Positions 1 to 8,600 of a stretch of 64,000 nucleotides of DNA are shown piece by piece. Below the pieces are notes generated by a model. That model was not told the DNA's origin and made no database searches. It worked only from the letters and a program-made list of their open reading frames with translations. The position numbers and the translations under genes were made by a program. Each line of letters starts with the position of its first letter. Within the stretch, counting starts at the first letter, position 1. Origin of the DNA: Candidatus Muproteobacteria bacterium (GTDB lineage Bacteria > Pseudomonadota > Gammaproteobacteria > Acidiferrobacterales > Sulfurifustaceae); contig DAIDLH010000079.1 of the NCBI GenBank assembly GCA_027449605.1, positions 1 through 64,000 on the forward strand, written 5' to 3'.

Positions 1-213
1 GCAGCGGGCCCGGGCGAGTCGCTCGCGGGCGCCGAAGCCGCGCGCGGCGCGCCGCAGGAGCTTGCGCGAGCGTTCGTAGTCGCCGAGCTGGGCCATCGCG
101 ATGCCGCGCAGCGCGAGCGCCGGCGGGTCGTCGCGCAACGCGACGCGCTTGAGCGCACCGAGCGGATCACCGGCCGCCAGCGAGCGCGCGGCCGAGGCGA
201 TGAGGGAGTCCAT
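1..213 (-). CDS. Conserved protein of unknown function, N-terminal part (runs off left edge)
   Basis: An open frame runs from an ATG at 213 down through base 1 without a stop, so only the first 71 codons are present. It begins MDSLIASAARSLAAGDPLGA and continues with alternating short Ala/Leu/Arg-rich helices (LALRGIAMAQLGDYERSRKL) that look like a TPR-type helical repeat. I recall similar N-termini in proteobacterial proteins annotated as HTH-containing, but the diagnostic C-terminal part lies outside the window, so no function is assigned. The ORF track omits it because it is short and cut. Confidence 0.6.
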   Translation of the reverse strand, partial: MDSLIASAARSLAAGDPLGALKRVALRDDPPALALRGIAMAQLGDYERSRKLLRRAARGFGARERLARARC

Positions 214-227
214 GAAGATCAGGGCCG

Positions 228-265
228 GATCACAGAGTCAGCTAATATTAGCCAATTCTGTGATC
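228..265. repeat. Nested palindrome (REP-like hairpin)
   Basis: Outer arms GATCACAGA (228-236) and TCTGTGATC (257-265) are perfect reverse complements. Between them lies a perfect 12-base palindrome, GCTAATATTAGC (241-252), with 4 bases on each side. It is followed by TGACCCC, a tail common in REP-type extragenic palindromes. It sits between two minus-strand genes and may act in transcript end formation. Confidence 0.6.
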
Positions 266-342
266 TGACCCCAATTTCACCAATTTCATGAACGGCGCCC
301 TCAGAAACGAGGGGTTTTCATTTTGTTAGGCGCTCTAAGAGG

Positions 343-828
343 TCAGTTATTTCTCGCGAACTCGGCTAACTCGCTGGTGTGATTCATGGCGTCGCGTATT
401 TCTTTCGGGCTGACATCGCGGACATGCGTGGCGATCGACCAATAATGACCGAAGGGATCTTCGATCCGGCCGTAACGGTCGCCCCAGAACATTTCGTCGA
501 CCTGCATGGTCATCTTCGCGCCCGCGGCGACGGCGCGTTTGACGGTGGCGTCCGCATCCTCGACGTAGAGGTGGATCGTCACCGGCGAGGTCTTGAGCGA
601 TTTCGGTCCCAATGAGCCTAATTCCGGGAATTCGTCCGTCAGCATGACGTGCGAATCGCCGATGCGCAGTGACGCGAACATGAGCTTGCCGTGCGATTCC
701 GGCACGCGCAGCTCCTCCACGGCATCGAACGCTTGCTTGTAGAACTCGATGGCCTCGGCGGCGCCGGCACAAACCAGCATCGGCGTCACCGTGTGCATCG
801 AATCCGGTATGGGCTTAACGTTTCGCAT
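343..828 (-). CDS. VOC-family (glyoxalase/PhnB-like) protein
   Basis: 161-residue single-domain protein. The segment HTVTPMLVCAGAAEAIEFYK followed by FDAVEELRVPES and the closing DRYGRIEDPFGHYWSIATH is the usual signature of PhnB-like members of the vicinal-oxygen-chelate superfamily, which act as dimers with a metal-binding betaalphabetabetabeta fold. The substrate cannot be told from sequence. A strong ribosome site (AAGGAGG) lies about 7 bases before the ATG. It is monocistronic, with no functional link to its neighbours. Confidence 0.85.
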   Translation of the reverse strand: MRNVKPIPDSMHTVTPMLVCAGAAEAIEFYKQAFDAVEELRVPESHGKLMFASLRIGDSHVMLTDEFPELGSLGPKSLKTSPVTIHLYVEDADATVKRAVAAGAKMTMQVDEMFWGDRYGRIEDPFGHYWSIATHVRDVSPKEIRDAMNHTSELAEFARNN

Positions 829-964
829 GATGGTTCCTCCTTGAAGAAAGAATTGCGATCATTGCGTTTCATCATTGGTGTTGAGTCATCCTTGCTCGCA
901 AGCCCCGATATTTTTTGTAAGTATTTGTGATGCGTCGGCAAACGCTTTGACCTGCCCCCGGCAC

Positions 965-983
965 GCCTGTTCCGTGAACAGGC
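965..983. repeat. Short hairpin
   Basis: GCCTGTTC (965-972), CGT loop, GAACAGGC (976-983): a perfect 8-base stem between two minus-strand genes. A second small stem (AAAGCC/GGCTTT) follows near 1011-1024. Together they lie downstream of the membrane protein ending at 1056 and could contribute to 3' end formation. There is no U-tract typical of an intrinsic terminator. Confidence 0.4.
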
Positions 984-1055
984 GCAATCAATCCTTGGGA
1001 TATCCGCTAAAGCCCCGGCTTTGACGGACCGAATGTCGGGAGATGACCGAGAGAA

Positions 1056-1361
1056 CTATTTGCCACTTGGCAGCATGGAAAGGACCAGCATGATGAAGGC
1101 GACGAGGTTCAACACCGCGCCGGCGGCATGCGAGTACTCCCACTGCGCGCGGAGCGCCGTCCAGTTTTCCGGCAACGTCGTCCAGTTGCTGGTCGCCTGA
1201 TTGGCGGGAAACGTGAAAATCCAGAACAGCCCATGCGCCGCCAGCAGGCACAGGAAGGCGGCCAGCGTCAGGCCAAATACTTTTGGCTGGTGGCGGACCA
1301 TGATCGTCAGCACCAGCGCCACGAACAGCAGGCTGAAGAAACGTGCGATGTTGAGACCCAT
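1056..1361 (-). CDS. Small integral membrane protein, DUF1772-like
   Basis: 101 residues with three hydrophobic spans: about 5-21 (ARFFSLLFVALVLTIMV), 28-50 and 79-97 (AVLNLVAFIMLVLSML). Between spans 2 and 3 the conserved-looking stretch PANQATSNWTTLPENW...LRAQWEYSHA matches what I know of DUF1772-type membrane proteins, whose role is unknown. GAGGAG precedes the ATG. It is divergent from the adjacent higBA module. Confidence 0.7.
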   Translation of the reverse strand: MGLNIARFFSLLFVALVLTIMVRHQPKVFGLTLAAFLCLLAAHGLFWIFTFPANQATSNWTTLPENWTALRAQWEYSHAAGAVLNLVAFIMLVLSMLPSGK

Positions 1362-1404
1362 GGTTGCTCCTCTTCGACGCTAACGGGCAATCAGGACTTG
1401 CATC

Positions 1405-1433
1405 TTGCAGTATCTCATAATGAGATATATACT
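1405..1433 (+). promoter_or_regulatory. higBA promoter with operator filling the -35/-10 spacer
   Basis: A -10-like TATACT (1428-1433) and a weaker -35 TTGCAG (1405-1410) are exactly 17 bases apart. The whole 17-base spacer is the perfect inverted repeat TATCTCATAATGAGATA (1411-1427; 8-base arms around one A). Antitoxins of HigBA systems repress their own promoter, so this is the likely HigA operator. The predicted transcript start is at or next to the GTG of higB (1440). Confidence 0.65.
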
Positions 1434-1439
1434 GAAATA

Positions 1440-1727
1440 GTGCATGTAATAACAAGAAAGCGGTTGCGCGAGTTCGCGGCCAGGCACAGGGAAGCGGCGG
1501 AACCGCTGGATGTGTGGTACGTAATCATGTCCAGGACCGACTTTGGGTCGTTTGCTGAGCTCAAGAGGGTATTCGGATCGGTGGACAAGGTCGGCAAATT
1601 CACGGTCTTCGACATCGGCGGCAACAAGTTCAGGTTGATTGCGGCCATTCATTACAACCGCAAGAAGGTTTATATCCGGCACGTGCTGACGCACGTTGAG
1701 TATGACAGCGACAAGTGGAAGGAGTGA
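1440..1727 (+). CDS. higB: HigB-family mRNA interferase toxin
   Basis: 95 residues from a GTG start (MHVITRKRLREFAARH...), giving the length and N-terminus typical of the HigB_toxin family (ribosome-dependent RNase of RelE fold). Conserved features are PLDVWY near residue 22 and FDIGGNKFRLIAAIHYNRKKVYIRHVLTHVEYD near the C-terminus. The ORF-track frame opens far upstream (1128), but only this start matches the family. No Shine-Dalgarno is visible and the predicted transcription start coincides with the GTG, so a leaderless message is likely. higA follows after 2 bases. Confidence 0.88.
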   Translation: MHVITRKRLREFAARHREAAEPLDVWYVIMSRTDFGSFAELKRVFGSVDKVGKFTVFDIGGNKFRLIAAIHYNRKKVYIRHVLTHVEYDSDKWKE

Positions 1728-1729
1728 TT

Positions 1730-2140
1730 ATGCCGGCCCATCGATTTGATCAGGTTATTCGCGATTATCGCCGCCTGCGCACCTTGGTGCCGCTGGGTAC
1801 ATTGCGCACGAAGAAGGAGTATACGCGGGCTGTTGAAATGCTGGATGCGATCCTCGATGAAATCGGAGAAGACGAAAGGCATCCAATGGCAGAATTGGCT
1901 GATGCAATTAGTGTCTTCATCGAGAAGTATGAGGCCGAGCATGTACCGATCCCCGCCGCCAAGCCCGCGGCCGCGCTGAAGTTTCTGATGCGAGAGCATG
2001 ACTTGCGACAATCGGACCTTCCAGAGATCGGCAGTCAGGGCGTAGTTTCCGAAGTATTAACAGGCAAGCGCGAGCTGAATACTCGACAGATCAAACGACT
2101 CGCAAAGCGTTTCAATATCTCGCCGGCGGCGTTCGTTTAA
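1730..2140 (+). CDS. higA: HigA-family antitoxin with C-terminal HTH
   Basis: 136 residues from the ATG at 1730, chosen because AAGGAG lies 5 bases upstream; the track's 1715 start is a GTG inside higB. The N-terminal half (about 1-65) is an acidic helical region of the HigA type. The C-terminal part (KFLMREHDLRQSDLPEIGSQGVVSEVLTGKRELN) is an XRE-like helix-turn-helix that should bind the palindrome upstream of higB. It neutralises HigB and represses the operon. Confidence 0.85.
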   Translation: MPAHRFDQVIRDYRRLRTLVPLGTLRTKKEYTRAVEMLDAILDEIGEDERHPMAELADAISVFIEKYEAEHVPIPAAKPAAALKFLMREHDLRQSDLPEIGSQGVVSEVLTGKRELNTRQIKRLAKRFNISPAAFV

Positions 2141-2146
2141 ATCGAG

Positions 2147-2166
2147 CCTGAACATTATTGTTTAGG
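2147..2166 (+). other. Hairpin after higA (possible weak terminator)
   Basis: CCTGAAC (2147-2153), loop ATTATT, GTTTAGG (2160-2166) form a 7-base stem with one G-U pair seven bases after the higA stop. It lies in the gap to a convergent gene. There is no clear T-run, so termination is only suggested. Confidence 0.35.
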
Positions 2167-2200
2167 TTGCTGTAAGAGCACAGGTGTAGCGGGTATGCCG

Positions 2201-2458
2201 TCACCCGCCGCTCAACGCCTGCACCAGGATCACCGAATCGGTCGGGCGCAGCGCGAGTGTTGTGTCGAACACCTGTTCGTTGTTGACGAAGAAGCGCATG
2301 TGCGGGCGCAGCTTGTCCTGCTCGTCGATGACGCGGAAGCGCAGGCCGGGGTATTGACGGTCGAGGTCGGCGAGCAGTTCCATGAGCGTGGCGCCGCTGG
2401 CTTCGACCTCGCGCGCATTAGTATAAGAAAGCAGCGGCGTGGGGATCAGCACTTTCAC
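2201..2458 (-). CDS. MoaD/ThiS-family ubiquitin-like protein
   Basis: 85 residues: KVLIPTPLLSYTNAREVEASG, then LRFRVIDEQDKLRPHMRFFVNNE, ending in ALSGG. The beta-grasp layout and the C-terminal Gly-Gly are those of MoaD/ThiS sulfur carriers, which are activated at that terminus by an E1-like enzyme. It lies 3 bases after the BNR-repeat gene on the same strand, a pairing I recall from other genomes. That suggests a partner role with the BNR protein rather than molybdopterin synthesis; no moa or thi genes are nearby. Confidence 0.8.
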   Translation of the reverse strand: MKVLIPTPLLSYTNAREVEASGATLMELLADLDRQYPGLRFRVIDEQDKLRPHMRFFVNNEQVFDTTLALRPTDSVILVQALSGG

Positions 2459-2461
2459 GGT

Positions 2462-3664
2462 TCAGCCGACCTCCGCGGCCTCCACCGCGTAAATTTCGGG
2501 AAGATGTTGCGCGATGCAGGTCCAGCGTTTGCCTTCGTCGCGGCTCATCCACAACGCTCCGCTGGTCGTGCCCAGATACAGCCCCACGGGATTCTGCGCG
2601 TCCGCGGTCATGGCCTGGCGTTTCACCGTCCACCACGCCTGGGTTTTGGGCAACCCCGAGTCGAGACGTTGCCAGGTCTTGCCGCCGTTGCGGGTCACGT
2701 ACGCGGCGGGTTTGCCGTCCGGGCTCGTGCGCGGCCACACGGTCGTGCCGTCCATGGGAAACACCCACGCGGTGTCGGCGTCGCGCGGATGCAGCACCAT
2801 CGGAAAGCCGATGTCGCCGACCTGCTTCGGCATTTGTTTGCCGATGCGCGTCCATTCCTTCGACGGCCGATCGATCCGATAGATGCCGCAGTGGTTCTGT
2901 TGATACAAGCGGTCCGGGTTGCTCGGGCACATCTGCACGCAATGCGGGTCGTGGAAGGCGATGTTGGCCGGGTCGAAACCTTCCACGACTTCCAGCCCTT
3001 TCACGAGCGGCGTGAAACTGCGGCCGCGGTCGAACGTTTCGTGCACGCCGCCGCCCGACATGGCGAAATAGAGATGCTTCGGGTCGCGCGGGTCGACGAT
3101 GATCGAGTGCAGTTTCGGTCCGTCCGGCGTGCCGTCCTGCACGCTGCCCATCCATGCGCGAAATTGCGGATCGTCGTTGACGATGGAGAACGGTTCCCAG
3201 GTATCGCCGCCGTCGTCGGAGCGGAACAGTCCCTGCGGCGACGTTCCGGCGTACCACGCGTTCGGTTCGTTGGCGTGGCACGGCGTGAGCCAGAACGTAT
3301 GATCGACCGCGCGGCCCTTCTGACCTTCAGGCACCTTGGCGAAGGCCGGCGGTTTGGCGGCCTCCTTCCAGTTGCGGCCGAAATCCGTGGAGCGGAACAC
3401 GGTCGGGCCGAGATGGCCGGTCTTCGCCGCCGCCAGCAGCGTGCGCCCGTCGCGCGGGTCGAGCACGAGGTGATTGACGATGTGTCCGAGAAAATGCGGG
3501 CCGTCGGCGCGCCAGCTTTTGCGTTGCTTGTCGCCGTGAAACAGCCACGCGCCCTTGCGCGTGGCCACGAGCACTACTATCCGGCGCGATGCTCGTTTGG
3601 CCGGTTTGGAACGGGCGGTGGTTCCCTGTTTCCGGGCGGGTGATTTTTTGGCAGTACGCACCAT
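2462..3664 (-). CDS. BNR/VPS10-like beta-propeller (exo-alpha-sialidase-like) protein
   Basis: 400 residues. Repeated blades carry the Asp-box pattern S/T-x-D-x-G-x-x-W, e.g. STDFGRNW, SDDGGDTW, RNGGKTW, SRDEGKRW, as in BNR/VPS10 propellers. The start is placed at MVRTAKK because AGGAGG is 8 bases upstream; the track's longer start lacks one. A basic N-terminal tail (KKSPARKQGTTARSKPAKRA) precedes the propeller and there is no signal peptide, so it is probably cytoplasmic. It is followed at once by the MoaD-like gene. No enzymatic activity is claimed. Confidence 0.75.
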   Translation of the reverse strand: MVRTAKKSPARKQGTTARSKPAKRASRRIVVLVATRKGAWLFHGDKQRKSWRADGPHFLGHIVNHLVLDPRDGRTLLAAAKTGHLGPTVFRSTDFGRNWKEAAKPPAFAKVPEGQKGRAVDHTFWLTPCHANEPNAWYAGTSPQGLFRSDDGGDTWEPFSIVNDDPQFRAWMGSVQDGTPDGPKLHSIIVDPRDPKHLYFAMSGGGVHETFDRGRSFTPLVKGLEVVEGFDPANIAFHDPHCVQMCPSNPDRLYQQNHCGIYRIDRPSKEWTRIGKQMPKQVGDIGFPMVLHPRDADTAWVFPMDGTTVWPRTSPDGKPAAYVTRNGGKTWQRLDSGLPKTQAWWTVKRQAMTADAQNPVGLYLGTTSGALWMSRDEGKRWTCIAQHLPEIYAVEAAEVG

Positions 3665-3875
3665 GGATCGATCCTCCTGTGCGACAGGGTTTACCATGAT
3701 ATCGACGAATGATGCCAGTCTGGATCAACGGCCGTGCGGCGCAAGAGGATTCCGGGCAAGCACCAAATAAAACGCACCCGGCTTTGAAATTTCCGCCGCG
3801 CCCCATCCAAGTCCGCCCGCCCGTTTTCGCAAGGCGATACACCCCCAGCCGCCGCATGGATACTCTGTTCCGGCC

Positions 3876-3914
3876 TTGTGTGTGTCGCGCCGGCCAACTA
3901 GACTAACCAGTCTA
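3876..3914 (+). promoter_or_regulatory. Promoter with TetR-type operator
   Basis: TTGTGT (3876-3881) and TAGACT (3899-3904) are 17 bases apart. The -10 element is the left arm of the inverted repeat TAGACTAACCAGTCTA (3899-3914; 6-base arms, AACC centre). The site ends 25 bases before the tetR start, so repressor bound here would block transcription of tetR and the efflux genes behind it. Confidence 0.55.
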
Positions 3915-3939
3915 CTTTCCATCTTGCCCGTTTCCGCCC

Positions 3940-4542
3940 ATGTCCGCCGTCGTTGAAACACCCCAGGACGCCCGGCAGCGCCTGCTGGATGCCGCTTGCG
4001 AAGCCTTCCGCGAAGAGGGCTACCGCGTGAGCATCGACCGCATCGCCGCCCGCGCCCAAGTGGCGCGGCAGACGGTGTACAACCACTTCCCCAGCAAGGA
4101 GGCGCTGTTTGCCGAAGTGGTGCGCCACGCCATCCAGTCGGTGCTGGTGACGCTGGAGGGCGACGGCGACGTGCGCACGACGCTGCTGGCTTTCAGCGAA
4201 GCCTACCGGGCAAAGGTGCTGAGCCCCGACGGGATCGCCATCTTTCGCACGCTGACGGCGGAGGCGCCGCGCTTCCCGGCGCTGGCGAAACAGTTCTTTC
4301 GCCAGGGGCCGCAGACGACCCGCAAGCGCCTCGCCCAGTATCTCGCGCGCGCGATGCAGGAAGGGAATTTGAAAAAAGCCGATCCCGATTTCGCCGCCGA
4401 GATGTTCGCGGCCATGCTGACGGACTTCGATCGCCTGCGCGGCCTGATGAATCTGCAAACCGATTTGCTCAAGCCCGCGAAGTCGGCGCAGGTGGTGGAT
4501 TGTTTCCTGCGCGCCTTCGCTCCCGAAAAGGACAAACCATGA
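3940..4542 (+). CDS. TetR/AcrR-family transcriptional regulator of the RND operon
   Basis: 200 residues. The N-terminal DNA-binding domain has the usual HTH at about 30-54 (VSIDRIAARAQVARQTVYNHFPSKEALF); the rest is a helical ligand-binding domain. The stop TGA overlaps the ATG of the efflux adaptor (ATGA), so regulator and pump are translationally coupled. A palindrome overlapping the promoter fits autorepression. Its inducer is unknown, and metals, drugs or lipids are all possible. Confidence 0.9.
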   Translation: MSAVVETPQDARQRLLDAACEAFREEGYRVSIDRIAARAQVARQTVYNHFPSKEALFAEVVRHAIQSVLVTLEGDGDVRTTLLAFSEAYRAKVLSPDGIAIFRTLTAEAPRFPALAKQFFRQGPQTTRKRLAQYLARAMQEGNLKKADPDFAAEMFAAMLTDFDRLRGLMNLQTDLLKPAKSAQVVDCFLRAFAPEKDKP

Positions 4543-5633
4543 AACGCCTCGCCCTGTTTCTTTTTCTGTCGCTGCTCGCCGCCTGCGGTCCGGACGGCAA
4601 GAACGGCGCCGCCGCCGGCGCCGCGCCGGGCGGCATGCCGCCGCCGGAAGTGGAAGTCATTCAGGCAGGCCACGCCGCCGCGACCCTCACCCGCGAGTTG
4701 CCCGGAAGAGTGATCGCCGTGCGCACCGCGCAGGTGCGGGCGCGCGTCGAAGGCATCGTGGAAAAACGTCTGTTCGAGGAAGGCAGCGACGTGCGCGCCG
4801 GCCAGGCGCTGTTTCATCTGGATGACCGCACCTATCGCACCGCCGCGCAGGCAGCGGAAGCCGACATGGAAGTAAAGAAGCTCAACCACCAGCGCGTGCA
4901 ATCGCTGCTGTCGCTCAAGGCGGTGAGCAAACAGGAAGTGGATCAGGCCCGCGCCGCGCTCAAGCAGGCCGAGGCCGAGCTCGCGCGCGCGCGACTGGAT
5001 CTGGAAAACACCACCGTGCCTGCGCCGATCGCCGGCCGCATCGGCCGCACGCTCGTGACCGAAGGCGCGCTCGTGGGCCGGGGAGAGGCGACGTTGCTGG
5101 CCGTCATCGAGCAGCTGGAACCGGTGGACGTGCTGTTCACGCAGCCCAACGCCGACGTGCTGCGTTTCAGGAGCGCGCTCGCCGCGGGCCGGTTGAAAGC
5201 GGCGGAGAGTCCCGCGGTCGAACTTATCATGGAGAGCGGCCAGACCTATCCGCAGAAGGGCCGGCTCATTTTCAGCGACATGAGCGTGGACCCCACCACC
5301 GGCTCGGTCACGCTCAAGGCGGAATTTCCCAATCCCGATCGCCTGTTGCTTCCCGGCACGTTCGTGCGCGTGCGGTTGCCGCAGGCGGTGGCGGAGGGCG
5401 TGATCGCCGTGCCGCAGCGGGCGGTGCTTTCCGGACCCGATGGCCTATTCGTGCTGCTGGTGGGGCCGGAGAACAAGGTCATGCCGCGCCCGGTGAAAGT
5501 CGGCGCCATGGCGGGCACGGACTTCATCGTCGAAGACGGCCTCAAGAGCGGTGAAACCGTCATCGTGAGCGGCGTGCAGAAGGTCCGGCCGGGCATGGTG
5601 GTGAAGCCGGTTACGCCGCAGACGGGCAGCTGA
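4539..5633 (+). CDS. RND efflux periplasmic adaptor (membrane fusion lipoprotein)
   Basis: 364 residues from the ATG overlapping the tetR stop; the track frame opens much earlier, inside tetR. A short hydrophobic leader ends in the lipobox LAAC (Cys16), marking an AcrA/MexE-like lipoprotein. It has the lipoyl half-motifs RVEGIVEKRLFEEGSDVRAGQ and VPAPIAGRIGRTLVTEGALV, a coiled coil at about 95-150, and the beta-barrel/MP domains ending LKSGETVIVSGVQKVRPGM. It links the pump to the outer-membrane channel encoded two genes on. Confidence 0.93.
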   Translation: MKRLALFLFLSLLAACGPDGKNGAAAGAAPGGMPPPEVEVIQAGHAAATLTRELPGRVIAVRTAQVRARVEGIVEKRLFEEGSDVRAGQALFHLDDRTYRTAAQAAEADMEVKKLNHQRVQSLLSLKAVSKQEVDQARAALKQAEAELARARLDLENTTVPAPIAGRIGRTLVTEGALVGRGEATLLAVIEQLEPVDVLFTQPNADVLRFRSALAAGRLKAAESPAVELIMESGQTYPQKGRLIFSDMSVDPTTGSVTLKAEFPNPDRLLLPGTFVRVRLPQAVAEGVIAVPQRAVLSGPDGLFVLLVGPENKVMPRPVKVGAMAGTDFIVEDGLKSGETVIVSGVQKVRPGMVVKPVTPQTGS

Positions 5634-5634
5634 C

Positions 5635-8600
5635 ATGCCGCGTTTCTTCATCGACCGGCCCATCTTCGCGTGGGTCATCGCCATCCTGATCCTGCTCGTG
5701 GGCGTCATCGCGCTCAAGAATCTGCCCGTGGCCCAGTATCCGCAGGTGGCCCCGCCCCAGATCGCGTTCAACGTGACCTACCCCGGCGCCTCCGCGCAGG
5801 TGATCGAAGACACGGTCATCAAGCTGATCGAGCAGGAGATGAACGGCATCGAGCATCTCCTCTACATGGAGGCGTCTTCCGAACTGGGCGCGGGCACGCT
5901 GACGCTCACCTTCGAGCCGGGCACCAACATCGACATCTCCTCGGTCGAGGCGCAGAACCGGTACAAGCGCGTCGAGGCGCGGCTGCCGGAGGACGTGCGG
6001 CGGCTCGGCGTGCCGGTCACCAAGCCGCAGCGAAACTACCTGATGTTCGTCGCCATTTCTTCCAAGGACGGCACGCGCAACTTCGTCGACCTGGGCAGCT
6101 TCGCCGCCGCCACCGTGCTCGATCCGGTGCGCCGCGTGCCGGGCGTGGGCGAGGCGATACTGTTCGGCAGCGAATACTCGATGCGCATCTGGCTGAAACC
6201 CGAGCAGCTCACCGCCTACGGCATCACCCCCGCCGACGTGAAGCGCGCCTTGCAGGCGCAGAGCGTGCAGCTCGCCACCGGCGAGCTCAACCAGGCGCCG
6301 GGCGCCGCCGGCGCCCAGGTGAACGCGGTCATCGTCACCCGCGGGCGGCTTTCCACGCCCGAGGAGTTCGGCGACGTGGTGATACGCGAGCTTCCCAGCG
6401 GCGCCACGGTGAAGGTGAAGGACGTGGCGCGCGTGGAACTCGGCGGCGACAGTTACGACCGCTACGCGCGCATGAACGGCCAGCCCATCGCCGCGATCGC
6501 GATTCGCGTCGCGCCCGGCGCCAATGCGCTGGACGTGGCGAAGTCGGTCAAGGCGCGCATGACGGAACTCGCGCGTTTCTTTCCCCAGGGCGTCGACTGG
6601 GCGGTGCCCTACGACACCTCCCGGTTCGTGGAGATTTCCATCGTCGAAGTGGTGAAGACCCTGGGCGAGGCGATGGTGCTGGTGTTCATCGTGATGTTCA
6701 TCTTCCTCGGTCACTGGCGCACCACGCTGATTCCCGCGGTGGTGGTGCCGGTGTCGCTGGCCGGCGCCATGGCCGGGCTCTACGCCTTCGGCTTTTCCAT
6801 CAACGTGCTGACCTTGTTCGCCATGGTGCTCGCCATCGGCGTGCTGGTGGACGACGCCATCGTGGTGGTGGAAAACGTGGAGCGCATCATGCGCGAGGAG
6901 CGTTTGCCGCCGCTGGCCGCGACGCGCAAGGCGATGGACCAGATCCTCGGCGCGATCCTCGGCATTTCCGTGGTGCTGTCGGCGGTGTTCATGCCGATGC
7001 TGTTCTTCGGCGGCTCGGTCGGCGCCATCTACCGCCAGTTCGCGGCCACGCTCATTCTCACCATGGCGTTCTCGGTGCTGATGGCGCTGTCGCTGACGCC
7101 GGCCATGTGCGCGACCCTGCTCAAGCCGGGCGAGGCGGAAAAGGACGAAAAGCGCCGCTTCAACATTTTCTTCGCCAGGGTCGTTTCCGGTTATCGCGGG
7201 CTCACGGCGCGCATCCTCGCCCGGACCGCCCGCTGGATAGTGATCTATCTCGCCATCATCGCCGCCACCGGCTGGCTCTTTACCCTGCTGCCCGGCAGTT
7301 TCCTGCCGGACGAGGACCAGGGTTACTTCATCACGCTGGTGCAGCTGCCGAGCGGCGCCACGCAGGAACGCACGGTGCAGGTGCTGTCCCAGGTGGAACA
7401 GTTTTACCAGCAGCAGCCGGAAGTGGAGAAGGTCATCGGCGTGGTGGGTTTTTCCTTCTTCGGACGCGGGCAGAACGCGGCGCTCGTGTTCACGCGACTC
7501 AAGGACTGGGACGTGCGCGCCGGACCGGAGCACTCGGCCCAGGGCATGACCGGCCGGGCGATGGGAGCGTTCATGCGCATCAAGCAGGCGTTCATCTTCG
7601 CGGTGAATCCTCCGCCGATCCCCGAGCTGGGCGCGGTCGGCGGCTTCGATTTCCGGCTGCTGGATCGCACCGGCCAGGGCCGCGACGCGCTGATGGACGT
7701 GCGCAATACGGTGCTGGGCATGGCGTCGCAGGACAAGCGGCTCGCCGGCGTGCGCCCGGAAGGCCAGGAGCCCGGGCCGCAGGTCTCGCTGGAAATCGAT
7801 CGCGAGAAGGCGCAGGCGCTGCAAATCGACATGGCCGATCTCAACGATACGCTGACTTCCGCCATCGGCGTGGCGTACGTGAACGATTTCGTGCACGCCG
7901 GGCGCATCCTGCGGGTGCAGATGCAGGCGGACGCGGACCTGCGCAAGACGCCCGAGGATCTGCTGCAACTTCCGGTGCGGAACCGGCTGAACCAGGTGGT
8001 GCTGCTCGGCGAGATCGCGAAGCCGAAGTGGATCGTGGGCCTGCCCAAGCTGGACCGTTACAACGGCAATCCGTCGGTGAAGATCGCCGGCGGCCCCGCG
8101 CCGGGCCGCTCGACCGGCGAGGCGATGCAGGCCATGGAGCAGATCGCCGCCAAACTTCCGCCCGGCTACGGTTTCGAATGGTCCGGCACTTCTTTCGAAG
8201 AACGGCTCGCCGGCGCGCAGGCGCCGGTGCTGTTCGCGCTGTCGCTGCTGGTGGTGTTCCTGGCGCTCGCGGCGCTATATGAAAGCTGGTCGATTCCGTT
8301 CGCCGTGATCCTGGTGGTGCCGCTCGGCGTGCTCGGCGCGGTGCTGGCGGTGCACCTGCGCGGGCTGCCCAACGACGTGTTCTTCAAGGTCGGGCTCATC
8401 GCCATCATCGGCTTGTCCGCGAAGAACGCGATCCTCATCATCGAGTTCGCGCGCAAGCTGCACAACGAGGGCATGGAGCTCGTGGACGCCACGCTCGAGG
8501 CCTGCCGGTTGCGGTTGCGGCCCATCCTCATGACCAGCTTCGCCTTCATCCTGGGCGTGCTGCCGCTCGCCATCTCCACCGGCGCGGGCGCGTCCAGCCG

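Noticed and set aside
967-981. LexA-like box (CTGT...ACAG)
   Set aside because: The spacing is 7, not the 8 bases needed, and the match is better explained by the 8-base hairpin.
2195-3643. 482-residue + strand ORF
   Set aside because: Antisense to the BNR-repeat gene, whose Asp-box repeats are unmistakable on the other strand.
5611-7968. 785-residue minus-strand ORF (and the 870-residue + frame at 5670-8282)
   Set aside because: Both lie within the RND pump gene, are rich in Arg/His/Ala/Gly as expected of GC-rich shadow frames, and show no domain.
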